Shown piece by piece: positions 1-11,167 of a stretch of DNA of 64,000 nt. A model generated the notes under the pieces. The model was given only the letters and a program-made list of their open reading frames with translations. It was not told the DNA's origin and made no database searches. The first letter of the stretch is position 1; each line of letters starts with the position of its first letter. The stretch is from NCBI GenBank assembly GCA_910574455.1, contig CAJSYZ010000005.1, positions 124,001 to 188,000 on the forward strand, read 5' to 3'. Source of the DNA: Trichaptum fuscoviolaceum (lineage: Eukaryota; Basidiomycota; Agaricomycetes; Hymenochaetales; Trichaptaceae). Made by a program: the position numbers and the translations under genes.

Positions 1-431
1 TGTTTCTTGTCTTCGGACTTCTCGCGAGCGACGATTGCGGCGCGCACGCAGAAGACATACTACGGACGGTTGGCTGGAGTCCGTGCATAGGCGCGTGCTA
101 CTGGTCAGCTTAGTTCTTTCGACGGAACGAAGACTTCGGGCCGCGACGGCCATCGATTCTCTCGAGCGACGCGCGCGAAGACTCTGTCTTACGGACGGTT
201 GGGCCGTTAGTTGGATTTCATTAGTTTTCCTTCGTTGTTTCTCCTCTTCTTTCCGTCTCTCTTTCTATCATTCTTTCATTGGGTTATATAGCTACACTCC
301 ACCCCCTGAGTACCTATCTAGTTTACAACGTGAAGGTAGAAGAATTACCACATTAACCTGAGAGTCGGTGTCTGGTGGCGACTTCCTCTTTCCGTTCTTT
401 GTGACTGTGATGTCCTATTCATATGCACACA
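1..431. other. Left edge, no gene assigned; possible retroelement remnant
   Basis: No convincing coding frame. A repeated phrase TACGGACGGTTGG occurs near 60 and 190. A TATA-like stretch (GGGTTATATAGC, near 284) precedes a segment containing TGGTGGCGACTTCC at 373-386, which has the form of a retrotransposon primer-binding site (complement of a tRNA 3' end, CCA plus discriminator base plus acceptor stem). No gag or pol frame follows, so a solo or truncated LTR is only a possibility. Confidence 0.25.
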
Positions 432-2557
432 TTAGCGATCGACTCGAAGTGAAGAAGGAAACGAATAGTTGCTACAGGAGAGCACCGGAAGTGAGCCTAC
501 AGTGCATCGACGCTCACACATACCTGTACACGGGGTTCCAAAGCTAGTGATCGCACCTTACAACCATAAATAAGGGGGGGAACGAGAGAAGTTGAAATAA
601 GATAGACTTACCGGTGCGCTAAGCTGCGAGTTAGCAGTCCTCTTGTTTGCATCCTATGCAAATACCAATTCAGCAATGAAGGATATAGAATGAAGATCAC
701 TGTGCTTCGCTGTCTGGCACTCACCTGTCCACCTGGTTTTATCTTGTTGTTCTTATCCTCGAGTACGGGAAGGGATTGCTTAGTAGAATGAAAAATGAAA
801 AATGATATGACATCGCTTACCGTTGAAACCTGCGACCCGGAAAGAGTGTCATGCAATAACTTCCTTTTCTTCGAGTTGAGGTTGCTGCTACCTCCATCCT
901 GTTCATGACACGGCAGTTGGCAGATAAATAATAACGAAGGGATATGAACAAACGGTCATGGAGTAACTGACGTGAATCGAACAGAAATAAGTCGTACTCA
1001 CACAAGCTTGAGCCGGCCTTGTTAGCCTCTTCGGATTGCTTCCGCCCTATAAACAAGTTATTCAGACTGCATTTGCCATTCTAATTCTCCGTCAACTCAC
1101 AACATTTGATTCCGAATCGACAAGATGTGCCTTCTGTTGCACACTGATTGTGCTATTTTTTACACCATGATAGCTTGTAAGGGTGATTGTTTCTCCTTCA
1201 TCCTCCCAGGGACTTAAGTTTTCATCATCTGGCAATGAGATGGTGTGTCTGGTGTAGCTTTGCGTCAGCAAGGCTCATAATACAGTGGTAATAAGGACAA
1301 GAGCGTCAATATTGCAGGTGAAGGACTTCCAAGTCGGGTCTTGGCCCGGGAGCGTCACGGTCAACTTGAACCGCTGGCACCGTGACCGCTGTGACACTGG
1401 CAGCCTGAGTGGCAGGCTCATTAGTAATCTAGTACTACTACTAGTAGTCGGGATGATGTTTAATCGCACTCACCATTACATTGACTTGACAGTACAAGAT
1501 ACTGATTCAGACGCAATGCAAGATTCAAACTTCAAACTCACAAATTGATCCTTTCTGAGTCTATCCCTGCCACTGGCACCTCAAGACCTCCACCCTCTTC
1601 ACCGATGAAAGTGGAATCATCTGTGTTGCGAAGCGCCCTGACAGGGCGTTTTGTCTTGTCGTTCCGCCTTGACGTAGCGGGCGAGTCTATTATGTCCGTT
1701 TCTTCACCAGAAAGACTCTCGTTCGGTCCTGCAGGAGCGTGAAAGAATGCGTCGCTGGGAGTGGCGGCAGACCTGGACATCTTTGCGGTCTGCACACGTG
1801 TGCGAAATGGAAGTTCACCTTTGGAGTCTTCTTTCCTAGCTTTTTTTGCAGGCTTCCCGTTTGGCTCATCCATACTCGCTGCTTCGCATTAACGTGAGTC
1901 ACAGGGTTCAACCTCCAAGCTTTGAGATCGTCTGAAAATGTATAGGCAATGTTACTCACGAATATCCAAGTCTTCGTTGTGTCCATCTTCACAATCCGAT
2001 ATGTCTTTAACATCGTTCTTCGAGTCTGTTTATGCCAGTTCAAATCTGTGTCATCACTGATCTAAAGTTGAAGACTTACAACTAGATTCGCCTTTTGGCT
2101 TTCTACGTCCACGTTTGCCAGTGAGTTTGGGCACTGTTGAGCCCATCTGGGTGCGTGTCTCAAGAGCCTTCGACAAGTTGTTTTCAAGCTCTACGGTCTC
2201 TAGCATCGCTGCTTCTTGGTTCTCTGCTGCAGTCACCTTCTTGCGAACCTTGTCAGCTGCCTCTTGTTCTTTTGCTGCCCGTTTTTGCTCCGCAGTGTGT
2301 TTTCTCCTCTCTTTCACAACCGCGACTTGCTGGGCCGCAGCTCTGCGGAAAGCTGCCCGCTCTTCCTTCTGCTTTTCCTTCTCTTCCTTCTCCTTCAATG
2401 CCTCATCCCGCCTTTCTGCCTGCCGTACTTTCCTTTTCTCTTTTTCTTCCTTCTCCCGCAATATCTCCTCCTGTGTTCGTCTTGTTCTGAGTTGGTCAAC
2501 AACTGCTCCGGGGTGCTTTTCCCTGTTCTTAGCCCTTGTCTGTCTTTGAGTTGACAT
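432..2557 (-). CDS. Charged coiled-coil protein with micro-exons, divergent to the Plavaka transposase
   Basis: Unknown function. I can splice ten exons in one frame: 2557-2080, 2025-1960, 1881-1542, 1248-1101, 1046-1002, 898-821, 757-725, 653-612, 543-524 and 471-432, giving about 429 aa. Introns have GTAAGT, GTGAGT or GTATGT donors and all phases agree; if the last intron is not spliced the protein stops at 514 instead. Residues about 25-130 are a Lys/Glu/Arg-rich coiled coil, followed by a basic patch (GKRGRRKPK). The middle is acidic and Ser-rich; the C terminus has a KKRK patch. Exons 5-8 are only 45, 78, 33 and 42 nt, all phase 0. A nuclear, nucleic-acid-associated role is an inference from composition. 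It shares a 272-bp divergent promoter with the transposase, suggesting it belongs to the same element. Exon calls are good; function is open. Confidence 0.65.
1282..1541. repeat. Palindromic word cluster inside an intron
   Basis: The 293-nt third intron of the minus-strand coiled-coil gene (1249-1541) is far longer than the other introns of the gene. It contains runs of TGGCA/TGCCA words (GCTGGCACCGTGACC, ACACTGGCAGCCTGAG), a GGGTCTTGGCCCGGG stretch and an alternating TAGTACTACTACTAGTAG stretch. The same words recur around 2700-2830, 9470-9620 and 10080-10600. This may be a small insertion or transposon subterminal repeats. Confidence 0.5.
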
Positions 2558-2829
2558 TTTGTGCAGTGTTTTGAGACTTGTATGATGATAAGATGTGTCG
2601 AAGGTGCAAGTTCAAGATCAGGGAGGCGGGGGCGTCTATCTTAGACAAGTTGAAAATTTACGCCCACTACTACCGTGACTACTCTATGACTAATTTTAAC
2701 TCAGGTTCAAGTTCACTGGCACTCCGAGTCCGAGTCACTGCCAGTGCTAGCAGCCTGCCAGTGCCAGTGAGGCTCAGCTGTGAGTCCCAATTGTCGACGT
2801 GTACTACTACTGAGGTTACATTCAAGTTG
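2558..2829. promoter_or_regulatory. Divergent promoter / subterminal repeat region of the Plavaka locus
   Basis: This interval separates the start codons of the coiled-coil gene (minus) and the transposase (plus). From 2700 onward it is packed with inverted and direct copies of CACTGGCA/TGCCAGTG and GACTCCGAGTC-type words plus GTACTACTACTG. DNA transposons often carry such subterminal arrays as transposase binding sites; that role is an inference here. No clean terminal inverted repeat or target duplication could be fixed by eye. Confidence 0.45.
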
Positions 2830-5800
2830 ATGCCAGCGACACGGAAAAAGCACGATCCCTTTCATTTTCCACCAACTATTCGATGCACCTTGCCCGGCTG
2901 TAGTAGGATGTTCAAGAGTCAATCTGGAAGAGCAAGACATGAATATTCAGCTCATCCGACGTCATTCTTGGCAAATTCTTCTGCCTGTGGTCATGAATAT
3001 GAATCGTCACCTATTCGACCCATACGAGCTCCAAGTCCTCAACTTGAAGCTCTCCTGAGGTCGTCCGAACTTCCATCAGAGGGTCATCTTGAGAGCGGCT
3101 CTGACTCCTACGATTACGATATTTCCATGCTTACACAGGATATCTCGATGCTCAGTATAGGCCGAGACGAGCTGCTTCAAGATTTGGACAGACCTGATTC
3201 TCTGTCCCATTCTGTCACCGGAAGTGACAGTGGCCGTTCTGAAGACTTGGATTCCGACATTGGAGATTATAAGGAGAGCGAGGATAACTTGAAGGTGTAT
3301 CACAGATACTTGAATGGTGCGCGCCAAATCAATTGTTCCCGGTTTACTGTAGCATTTTGACACCAAACATTGTGCAGCCACTCCATGCGATGCAGAAGGG
3401 AACTTCTTAGAATACGAAGACTCACCCGCTCCGCGAAACGAATCTGTGTCAAATGACTGGTTTCCATATTCGTGCCGAGCAGATTTTGAGCTCGCAGATT
3501 TTCTCTATCGGGAAGAGCAAATGTCTGCTGGGAACATAACAAAGCTTCTGGGAATCATGAAGGCTTATCAGCTGATTCAGGAGGCGGAGAATGTAAAATC
3601 TTGCGGATGTTCCGAATTGGATGCGACATTGCCTGACGATGACTTGGATCTGGGTTCAACTAGTACGCTACTCGATGGAGATGCGCAAAAAATGTATAAC
3701 GCCATTGATGCTACGAAAGTCGGTGATGTGTCTTGGAAATCCTTTAGTAACTTCTACACGGACGATCATAGCCAAAAGGCAACAAACGAGAACACCGAGT
3801 CATGGAAGAGGAAAGAATATGATGTATGGTATCGGGATCCTTTGGAAGTGATCCGGAATTTGGTGGACAATCCGGCGTTGGAAGGCGAATTCGACTATGT
3901 CCCGTTTCGTGAGTATCAGCCGAAAGAGGACTCTGATGACAACAAAGAACGAGTCTTCAGAAACTACATGTCCGGAAATTTTGCTTGGGAACAGGCTGTA
4001 AGTCATGAATCATGCAGCATTCGAAGTTAGAGGAAGTGTACTGATTATCCTTGACTTAGAACAAAATCTACGCTGAAGATAAAGCAGTTCATGGGTCCAT
4101 GTTCGTTCCGGTAATTTTAGGGAGTGACAAGACAACAGTTTCCGTTGGAACTGGCAACAACGAATATTATCTGTTATATCTCTCAATAGGAAATGTATCT
4201 AACAAGGCCCGGCGGTCCCAAAAGTTGAATACAGTCCAGCTCGTAGCATTTCTAGCAATACCAAAGAGTGTGTGTCAAAAACTGAGCTATCCATTTGTGT
4301 TCTGATGCTTTGCAGCTGAACGGCAGTACGAAAAGTCGGATGAATTCCGCCGCTTTCGACATCAAGTCTTTCATTCATCTATATCGAGAATCTTGAGACC
4401 ACTGAAGAGCGCAATGTCCATAAACAACGAACAAACCATTTTCCGGTGCCCTGATGGTCACTTGCGTAGGTCGATTCTCGGACTCGGCTCGTATATAGCC
4501 GATTATCCGGAACAGGTGAGTCTATGCGCAATATGCACTGGATGGTGCTGCAAGTAAGTATTGTCCTTTCCAAAAATCACATCCGACTTGAGTTCGAGGA
4601 AATGGCTTAATGCGGCTACTATATAGATGTACAGCACCTCACAAGAACCTAGATAATCCGGAATTTGTTACAAATCCTCGAACAAAAGAGCTGCACGAAC
4701 GATTGATAGAACAGGTGGATGACAATAGCATAAGTAGAGCCACAATTTGTAAGGAGTATGGGTTCCACCAAGATATCGTCGTATGTGTTCCAACTTCAAG
4801 TTGTCCATTAGATGCACTTACCGCAACTTGAACTATGTCCCGTAGCCCTTCACCAATGATTTTCCGCGTGCAGATATATGCGATCTCATTTCTCCAGACT
4901 TACTGCACCAAATCATCAAAGGCGTGTTCAAGGATCATCTTGTCGAGTGGATTTGCCAGAGCATGACCACAACAGAGCTGGATATTGTGGATAAAAGGTA
5001 CTATTCCCTTACAAGTCGTGTGAATACCATTGCTAACTTTCACGTAGAATCAGAGTTGCTGCTCCTTTTCCCGGACTTTGCAGATTTCCCGAAGGTCGAG
5101 GCTTCAAGCAATGGACAGGTAATGATTCAAAGGCACTTATGAAAGTATGTGTATTTTCATCATGATCTTGTTTGAGGTGGTGGTTTGCTGATATCTGATG
5201 CAATCCGCTTACTAGGTGTATCTTCCGGCTATTGTGGGCATTGTACATGATGATATAGTTCACGCATTGAGTGCATTTCTGGACTTCTGTTACCTTGTGC
5301 GTCGGTACACGATTACAGCCTCAACTCTTGATCAGATTAAAGCCTCTCTGGATCACTATCATCAATATCGCAAAATATTCATAGCTAAGGGCATCCGGGA
5401 TAACTTCTCACTTCCACGACAGCATGCCATGATTCACTATCCTACAATGATCCCTCTCTTCGCTGCACCAAGCGGGCTGTGCTCATCAATCACAGAGAAT
5501 AAACACATTTACGCGGTCAAGGAAACGTGGCAACGCTCAAACAGAAATGATCCTTTAGGTCAGATGATCACAGCAAACCAACATCTCAGTAAACTTATTG
5601 CATCGAGGGCAGACTTCAAGAGGCGTGGAATGCTGGAAAGTCCTCTGGCTGAGGCTTCATGGAGAGCTTTGCAAGATGTTCTGCGCAGGAATATGTCAGA
5701 GTCGGAGACAGATGACGCTGAGAGGACCCGAATTCGGAAGGAGCAGATGCACCATCATGATACACCCGTAGCTGGCGCAGCTGATGATACAGAGGACTTC

Positions 5801-6821
5801 TTCGATGACATTGTGGGCAATAATGAACTCAACGAAATTGCAGACCTGGAAGATCCCGAAAACGTAGTGTATGGGCCACATCATCTTGCGGTTCATGGCA
5901 TACTACATGCTGAACGCCAGATCCGCTTGGGTGGCAGAAATGACCCTTTGAGCTTGATCTTAATGGCTTCCAAGCAATGTGGGTATTACTTGGTAACCCA
6001 TGCTTTGGTGTTGCACATCTGACTTCTTTGTTGTCATCCTTGCAGAGTCCAGTAAGGTGTATCCTAAACAGCTCAACACGCTTGCGGCGATAAAAGGTCA
6101 TCCAGAGCTCCGACAGCTCCGACAGCTCATAAAAAAATACTTATTCAACAAGTACGAGAATCACATCTCCAACTCAAGGGGCTCCTCTGGCAGAGCCCAA
6201 CCAGCAGTTGAATTGGACACAAGCAATGACTTTTCAATATTCCATTCAGCCACTGCTTTCTTTGCCTACCATGGCGAATCAATCCCTATAGAACAAGCAA
6301 TGAGGGAGGCGATCAGGTCCAATCCCTCTTGGCGCGGAAAAGCAAGACGTGATGCAGTCCTTGTTCGAGTTAGCTCCTGCATAAAGGGGTTTGCAGGAAT
6401 GAGAGTTGCCCGGGTTATGCTTCTTTTTTCCTTCACCGCTAAAGGGGAACGTCAGGACTGCGCTCTCGTCCAATTTTTCAAGCGTGTTGGAGATTCACCC
6501 GACCTGAAAACAAGAATGTGGATAGTCGAACCGGAGTATGAGTTAGAGAGCTCTACCACCTGTGTCGGATGCTGTACTGGAGTGAATGCCAGTGGCAGAT
6601 GTCGCTATCACCGCGACTGCAAGGCTCCAAAGCAATCTGTGATAGATGTAGGGGACATCCTCCGTTTGGCCCACCTCCTGGGGGTTCCGAAGGGTGATGA
6701 ATGTCCTCCAAAGTCATTGACACCTGAGGAGACCCTGGATTTTTTGATAGATTCTATGTTAACCGATTTGCTGACATGCACATGCACCAAACACTGTACG
6801 AAGCTAGACAATAATTACTAA
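2830..6821 (+). CDS. Plavaka-family DNA transposase, nine exons
   Basis: Transposase of the fungal Plavaka group, expected to act in the nucleus on its own element's ends. Exons: 2830-3316, 3378-3997, 4060-4267, 4316-4553, 4627-4780, 4846-4997, 5048-5144, 5216-5992, 6048-6821; together exactly 1169 codons with no internal stop. The start was chosen at the ATG just before a C2H2 finger (Cys19, Cys24, His37, His42); the frame is open upstream to 2578, but that part is repeat-rich. Family-typical blocks are visible: WYRDPLEVI, PVILGSDKTTVSVGTG, IADYPEQ, PDLLHQIIKGVFKDHLV, GRGFKQWTG, FCYLVRR, SLPRQHAMIHYP, GLCSSITENKH and a C-terminal MWIVEPEY. The eighth intron acceptor (6046 or 6048) is the least certain; 6048 keeps the frame. 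The element could still be active. Family assignment is from memory of these blocks. Confidence 0.85.
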
Positions 6822-7047
6822 GTTAAACTCTTCCGTTAGCACATTCAAGTTGCCACATAGTACTACAAAGTGTATTGAGACTTGTTGTACAGTTTACATT
6901 GCCAGAGCCAGCGGCGACAACATCATGGTATTCATTGTTCGAGGTAATATAATTATCAACAAATCTCAAAGCAACAAAAGGAGAAACTGGAGATGCAAGC
7001 ATACTGTGTCCATTGTCAACCCACCACCTACGAGAGGGCTAATTCGG

Positions 7048-9274
7048 CTAGTAGTTGAGGCGACCTTGAGGACTTGAAGGCTTGGAGTCATCCTTTGACT
7101 TTATCGCCAATTCTAAATAATTGCGATACCCTAGAACTTCTTTAATATCAATTTTCATCGCGATGCCCTTCGGGGTTTGTCTATCGAATGACGAGCACAC
7201 CGCCTCCATCAGATACATTTGGTATCTGTGCATGTCCGCCTCCTGCAAGAAAGTTGTTCGAGTCGTCTGGCTACCTAAGGACCCTGCTGACGTCGATGCT
7301 GCCGTGTCCTGTCTTTCCTTCCCCTTGCCCTTCAAGTTCGTATGATAGGCCTCCAATTCGTCCTTGTTATAGGCTGCTAACATATCAATAGAATCAAGGA
7401 CAGCATCAGTCGACTCCTGCCCTTGATGTATGATCTTGTTTAAGAGCCCTTTTATGACCACGCCTTTCCCATTCTGCATGACGACATCGAAAAGACCCTT
7501 TGTGGAGGCAATTTGCAACCATCTCTTGACAATCCTAAGCACTCCTATCAATCTCCTCTGAAGATAATCCAATTCCTGGAAGCAATATTGAATCTTGTCA
7601 GCAGAATTATCTGCCAAATTTGCTGCTTCGGCGTTTTCCAAAAGCTCCAGAATATCTCTTGCCTCGAAAATAATTGCATAGTCGTTGGAGGTAACAGCAA
7701 ATGCATCCCTCCTCTGGAAGAATGCGTCGTGAATATTGCACAGATTAATCGCCATTTCCCAAGATTTCTGCGTGTTGTCAAACTGTAGTAGCGTTTGATT
7801 GACCTCAGTTTGCTGGGGCTGAAAATGAAGCTGTCTAACCTAAGGCGTATTGTATTTCGATGGCAAACTCCCTGCTTCCGATATCGGTTGATAGAATGGC
7901 CTCAATGTCAGGGGCCGAAGATTGGGACGACGATTGGAAGGCTGAGATTGAGCCACGAAAATCTTAGAGATGTCGACTGACATTCTTTGGAGATCGGCGT
8001 CAATGATTGCGATGAGTTCGTAGATTACGTCGTAGTAGGCCTGGAAGAGCGGTATGAAGAATTGGAAAGCCTTAAGATTTGCGGCATCCTTATCGTATGA
8101 GTTCAATACTGCGAAAAACTCTTCTGCCTTCTCTTCTCTATAATGTCCATATTGAGATAGCAGTTCTCTAAGACCTTCCGAGCCGTTGCGAGAATGAAGT
8201 CGGTAGTATCTATTCATGATATTCTGAAACGCGTCATCGTGCACCTCGAAGTAGTAGGAACCGAAGGGATCTTCAGTGCTCCGTCTGTCAAGGCATTCCT
8301 GTATGTCCGAATCTTTGAACCCAAGGACAATTGCGGAGGATTCCATGAAGAAGAACCTTAGACTATCCAAGGTCTTCCTTACTCTAACAGCGTCGCCTGC
8401 TGCCCGTGACTAACAAGCATAGGTTATTAGACGTTCTTTTTCGAAACATGATCCTATTACTTACCCCAGCAACATTACTAGTCAAGAGATCGACATAAGA
8501 AGATATCTTGCGAAGAGTTTTGTTCATCGTAACAACCTGACCCTCCAAACTCGCAATCCTATCATCCGATGAAAGGCCTGGATGGCCTGAAGTCGAGCGA
8601 ACCGACTCGTTGCCTTCTATGCCAGTGTGCAAAGCACTTTGTGCCATATTTTTAAGCAGTTCACCTATAGTATCTCCGCGATCTCCGCCAGTGACAGGTG
8701 TTTGGACAAAACTGCCAGGTCCCGTGACGCCACTCACATTATCGGGCAGTGATGATGGTGGCCTTGATGGTGGTGGAACAGATACCGGGAACGGTGCCCG
8801 ATGACTCAGTGTTTCGTCCTTCTCAACTTTACGCCTTTTGCTGTCACTGGCAGGAGTACCTTCAGGTTCATTGTGATGGTGGCTACTAGGACTCCGAGTT
8901 GAAATGCGATCTTGAAGACGTTGGCTACCACGACTCCGTTTTGAAGGGCCGGCAGGAATGCGATCTTCAAGAGGTCGGCTATTAGGACTCGGACTTGCAG
9001 GGCTGGAGAAAATGCGTTCTTGAAGAGAGCCATGACTCCCAGCTGAAGGGTTGTTCGAAGATGTATGTGCGTACGCTCTACTCCAGTCTGGAATTTGCGA
9101 CCGGTCGCGCGATTGGTACCACCCGTTGCCTCAACCTCCATGATTTGATATCACCCGCGGGGCAGATGTGTGTTCCCCAACTGTCTCATGAACGGGCCGT
9201 TTCCTTTTATCTACAATTTAGCTATTGTCAGAACCAACAAGGGGGTTCGACTCAAACTCAGGCTCACTGGACAT
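7048..9274 (-). pseudogene. Unknown disordered/helical protein gene with two in-frame stops
   Basis: Not recognised. With introns at 9211-9267 (57 nt) and 8410-8464 (55 nt) one frame runs about 705 codons, interrupted only by TGA at 9131-9133 and TAG at 7840-7842. I could not find a phase-preserving intron that removes either stop. The N-terminal third is Ser/Pro/Arg-rich and disordered, with basic patches (KRKRP, SKRRKVEK) that could be nuclear localisation signals. The middle has a heptad-like segment (SSDDRIASLEGQVVTMNKTL). The C-terminal half is long amphipathic helices (LELLENAEAANLAD, YCFQELDYLQRRL) without any motif I know. Both stops are one C-to-T change from CGA and CAG. It lies tail to tail with the transposase, 226 bp away, and is flanked by the same repeat words, so it may be cargo of the element. 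A rare unseen splice form or readthrough is the alternative. Confidence 0.6.
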
Positions 9275-9727
9275 TTTGGATATTTTGAACAAAACTGTGA
9301 CTTGAAGCCTGATAGGAGGTTGTTTCGCTTTCTCCAACAGCTTCAAAATGGAGTTAAAACTGGTGCAATAGTATAGTAGCTGTGAGCCTACCAACTCCAA
9401 GTCCGACTCCGAGTCGTCGGAACCGAATAGTAGTATCTTGAACTTCGGTTCAAATTTAGAGATCAAGTTGCCAGTATACTAGTAGTAGTAGATAGTACTA
9501 CTCAGGCTACAACTTGAAGTTTGAAGATCTCAGTCAGCGGATGAAGTTGAACTAGGAGACTGGTTGACTCACCGCCAGCCTGAGTACCGCCAGTGGCAGC
9601 CTCTGAACTAAAATTTAGGTGGCAGGGACTTCGACTTTAAGGTGAGAGGGCTTCAAGCTGTTGAAAAGAACAACCTTGAGTACTACTAGAGTACAGTACT
9701 ACAGAGTATAGTAGACAAAGACACGAT
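9275..9727. repeat. Subterminal-like repeat region
   Basis: No gene. Dense short words recur: CCTGAGTACCGCCAGTGGCAG near 9582 (read with its neighbours), TAGTAGTAGATAGTACTACTCAGG near 9480, several ACTTGAAG/CTTGAAC copies and a GTCCGACTCCGAGTCGTCGG palindrome near 9400. The composition matches 2700-2830 and 10080-10600 and suggests transposon ends or their remains. Confidence 0.45.
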
Positions 9728-10087
9728 ATGTCGATGCCACTGGCAGGGCATGGGGTAGTCAGGCTACTAAATGCGGAACTTGAATCTGAACTTGAAGCCA
9801 GACTTCTCAGGCTCACGCCACTCAGCCACTGTATTTGGCAACAATTGTCGGAGATGCGCACCTCCGGTTACGGTGATATTCATTTCAGATTCGAATCACA
9901 AAAGGATGATGCAGTGATGTCGGAACTTGCGGAATATCATCCACAGATTAAGGTAACTAGGGCTAACAAGGGCTCGAGTACATGGAAAGCGTGGTTTAAT
10001 GAGGAGCACCACAAGGTTGAGCGGGAACGAGCAGCATTGGAACCTTTTAATTCACTTAAACCGCAGACTCGGAGTCAGACGAAGTAG
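9728..10087 (+). CDS. Small unrecognised open frame (119 codons)
   Basis: An open frame with a charged C-terminal half (for example NKGSSTWKAWFNEEHHKVER). The first half overlaps repeat words (CCACTGGCAGGGC), so the plausible coding part begins around the Met near 9854. No family is recognised, and it sits between two repeat-rich stretches, so it could be a fragment of a captured gene or chance. Low confidence. Confidence 0.2.
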   Translation: MSMPLAGHGVVRLLNAELESELEARLLRLTPLSHCIWQQLSEMRTSGYGDIHFRFESQKDDAVMSELAEYHPQIKVTRANKGSSTWKAWFNEEHHKVERERAALEPFNSLKPQTRSQTK

Positions 10088-11167
10088 CCTGCCAGTGAGG
10101 ACTCAGGCTTGTACTCATACTATTTCTAACTGTTTTCTTTTCGTAGTATTACCTCATACCAGTGCATACCACTAGTATTCAAGTTGTGTCTTTGTATGTT
10201 TGTCTCCTGTTCTGTGTTTGTCGACCTTATACTTGTGTTTTCTGTGCATCGGTATTCAAGTTGTTGTATGACTGTATGTAAATAAAAAACGATATGAATT
10301 GTTTACTAACTATTCCGAGTCGGACTTGGACTCACTGGCACCAGTGATGCTCTAATTACTGCTTGATAAATTCACGACTGGCTCGAATCCGGGTCTACCA
10401 ACCTGAAGACCGAACATCGTTACGGGTCACTGTTCGGCAACTTGAACTTTTGAGCTGAACTTGAAGTCCCACGACTCGGTCTCAGGCTCAGACTCGGAAG
10501 TTCTTCCGACTCGGAGGTCAGCTTGAAGTCGGAAACTACTAGTACTAGTAAACTAAGCCTGAGGGGCGAAGGTCGGTCCGGCTACTACTACAACTGCTCT
10601 GCTCGACAACTATTAGGTATAATAATTTTAATGGAATGACCGGTTGTTATTCTCGGGACGTTCTAGGTCAGAGGGAACTGGACGGCTTGACTTATGCTAT
10701 TGCCTTCTGGCAGACGACGGAGGAGCTGGATCAAATGGGCTTTGCGACCAACCTTGATTCAAAGACAGACATGCAACTTGGTAGTATTGTTTTCCCGACT
10801 CCGAGTCAGCAAGAGCCCGACGTGGACATCGCAGCTCGCCTTTAAGTTCCCAGACTGAGCCCCTTCCTCAACTCCCCCACCATGCGCACAAACTCTCTCA
10901 TCTCATCCTCTTGCACTACCTTGAGGCTTGTCATTTTCTTCAACCTTGGCGCTGTCTCCTTCACATATGACATCTTCCATGCGCTGCTCTCCTGCACTTT
11001 GTACTAAATTATGTCGTAACAGATCTGGGCGGAATGGGAGACAGAGGTCTGCACGAGCATGGCACAGGAGTTCAAGGCTGGTGAGTTTATTCTCCTTCTC
11101 AATCCTTTTACTTCACGTTATTTACATACCATTTGATACAGAATCCTAGCTCACACCGTTTACAGCG
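10088..11167. repeat. Repeat-rich intergenic region
   Basis: 10088-10110 has GCCTGCCAGTGAGGACTCAGGC. 10310-10600 is built of GACTCGG, ACTTGAAG, TGGCACCAGTG and ACTAGTACTAGTAAAC words. Open frames at 10636-10845 and 10928-11149 are short and unrecognised. An ATTTGG-like exon ending in GTGAGT near 11081 could be a 5' piece of the following ATPase relic, but I cannot support it. Confidence 0.35.

Noticed and set aside
35..361. Possible 108-codon gene at the left edge
   Set aside because: Arg/Ser-rich translation without family resemblance; the DNA looks more like a repeat or LTR.
2115..2554. Plus-strand frames of 110-144 codons rich in Ser, Phe, Leu and Cys
   Set aside because: They are the antisense of the Lys/Glu-rich coiled-coil exon at 2080-2557; composition is an artefact of that.
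7840..7880. Intron removing the TAG at 7840 (GTTTGCC...CAG)
   Set aside because: Candidate introns of 29-56 nt lack a proper donor and none restores the downstream frame.
9211..9267. TAA at 9218-9220 as a third in-frame stop of the unknown gene
   Set aside because: It lies inside a good 57-nt intron (GTGAGC donor, CTGAC branch site, TTGTAG acceptor), so it does not break the protein.
10368..10400. tRNA-like B-box GGCTCGAATCCGGG
   Set aside because: Flanks cannot be folded into a cloverleaf by eye and the region is repeat-rich.
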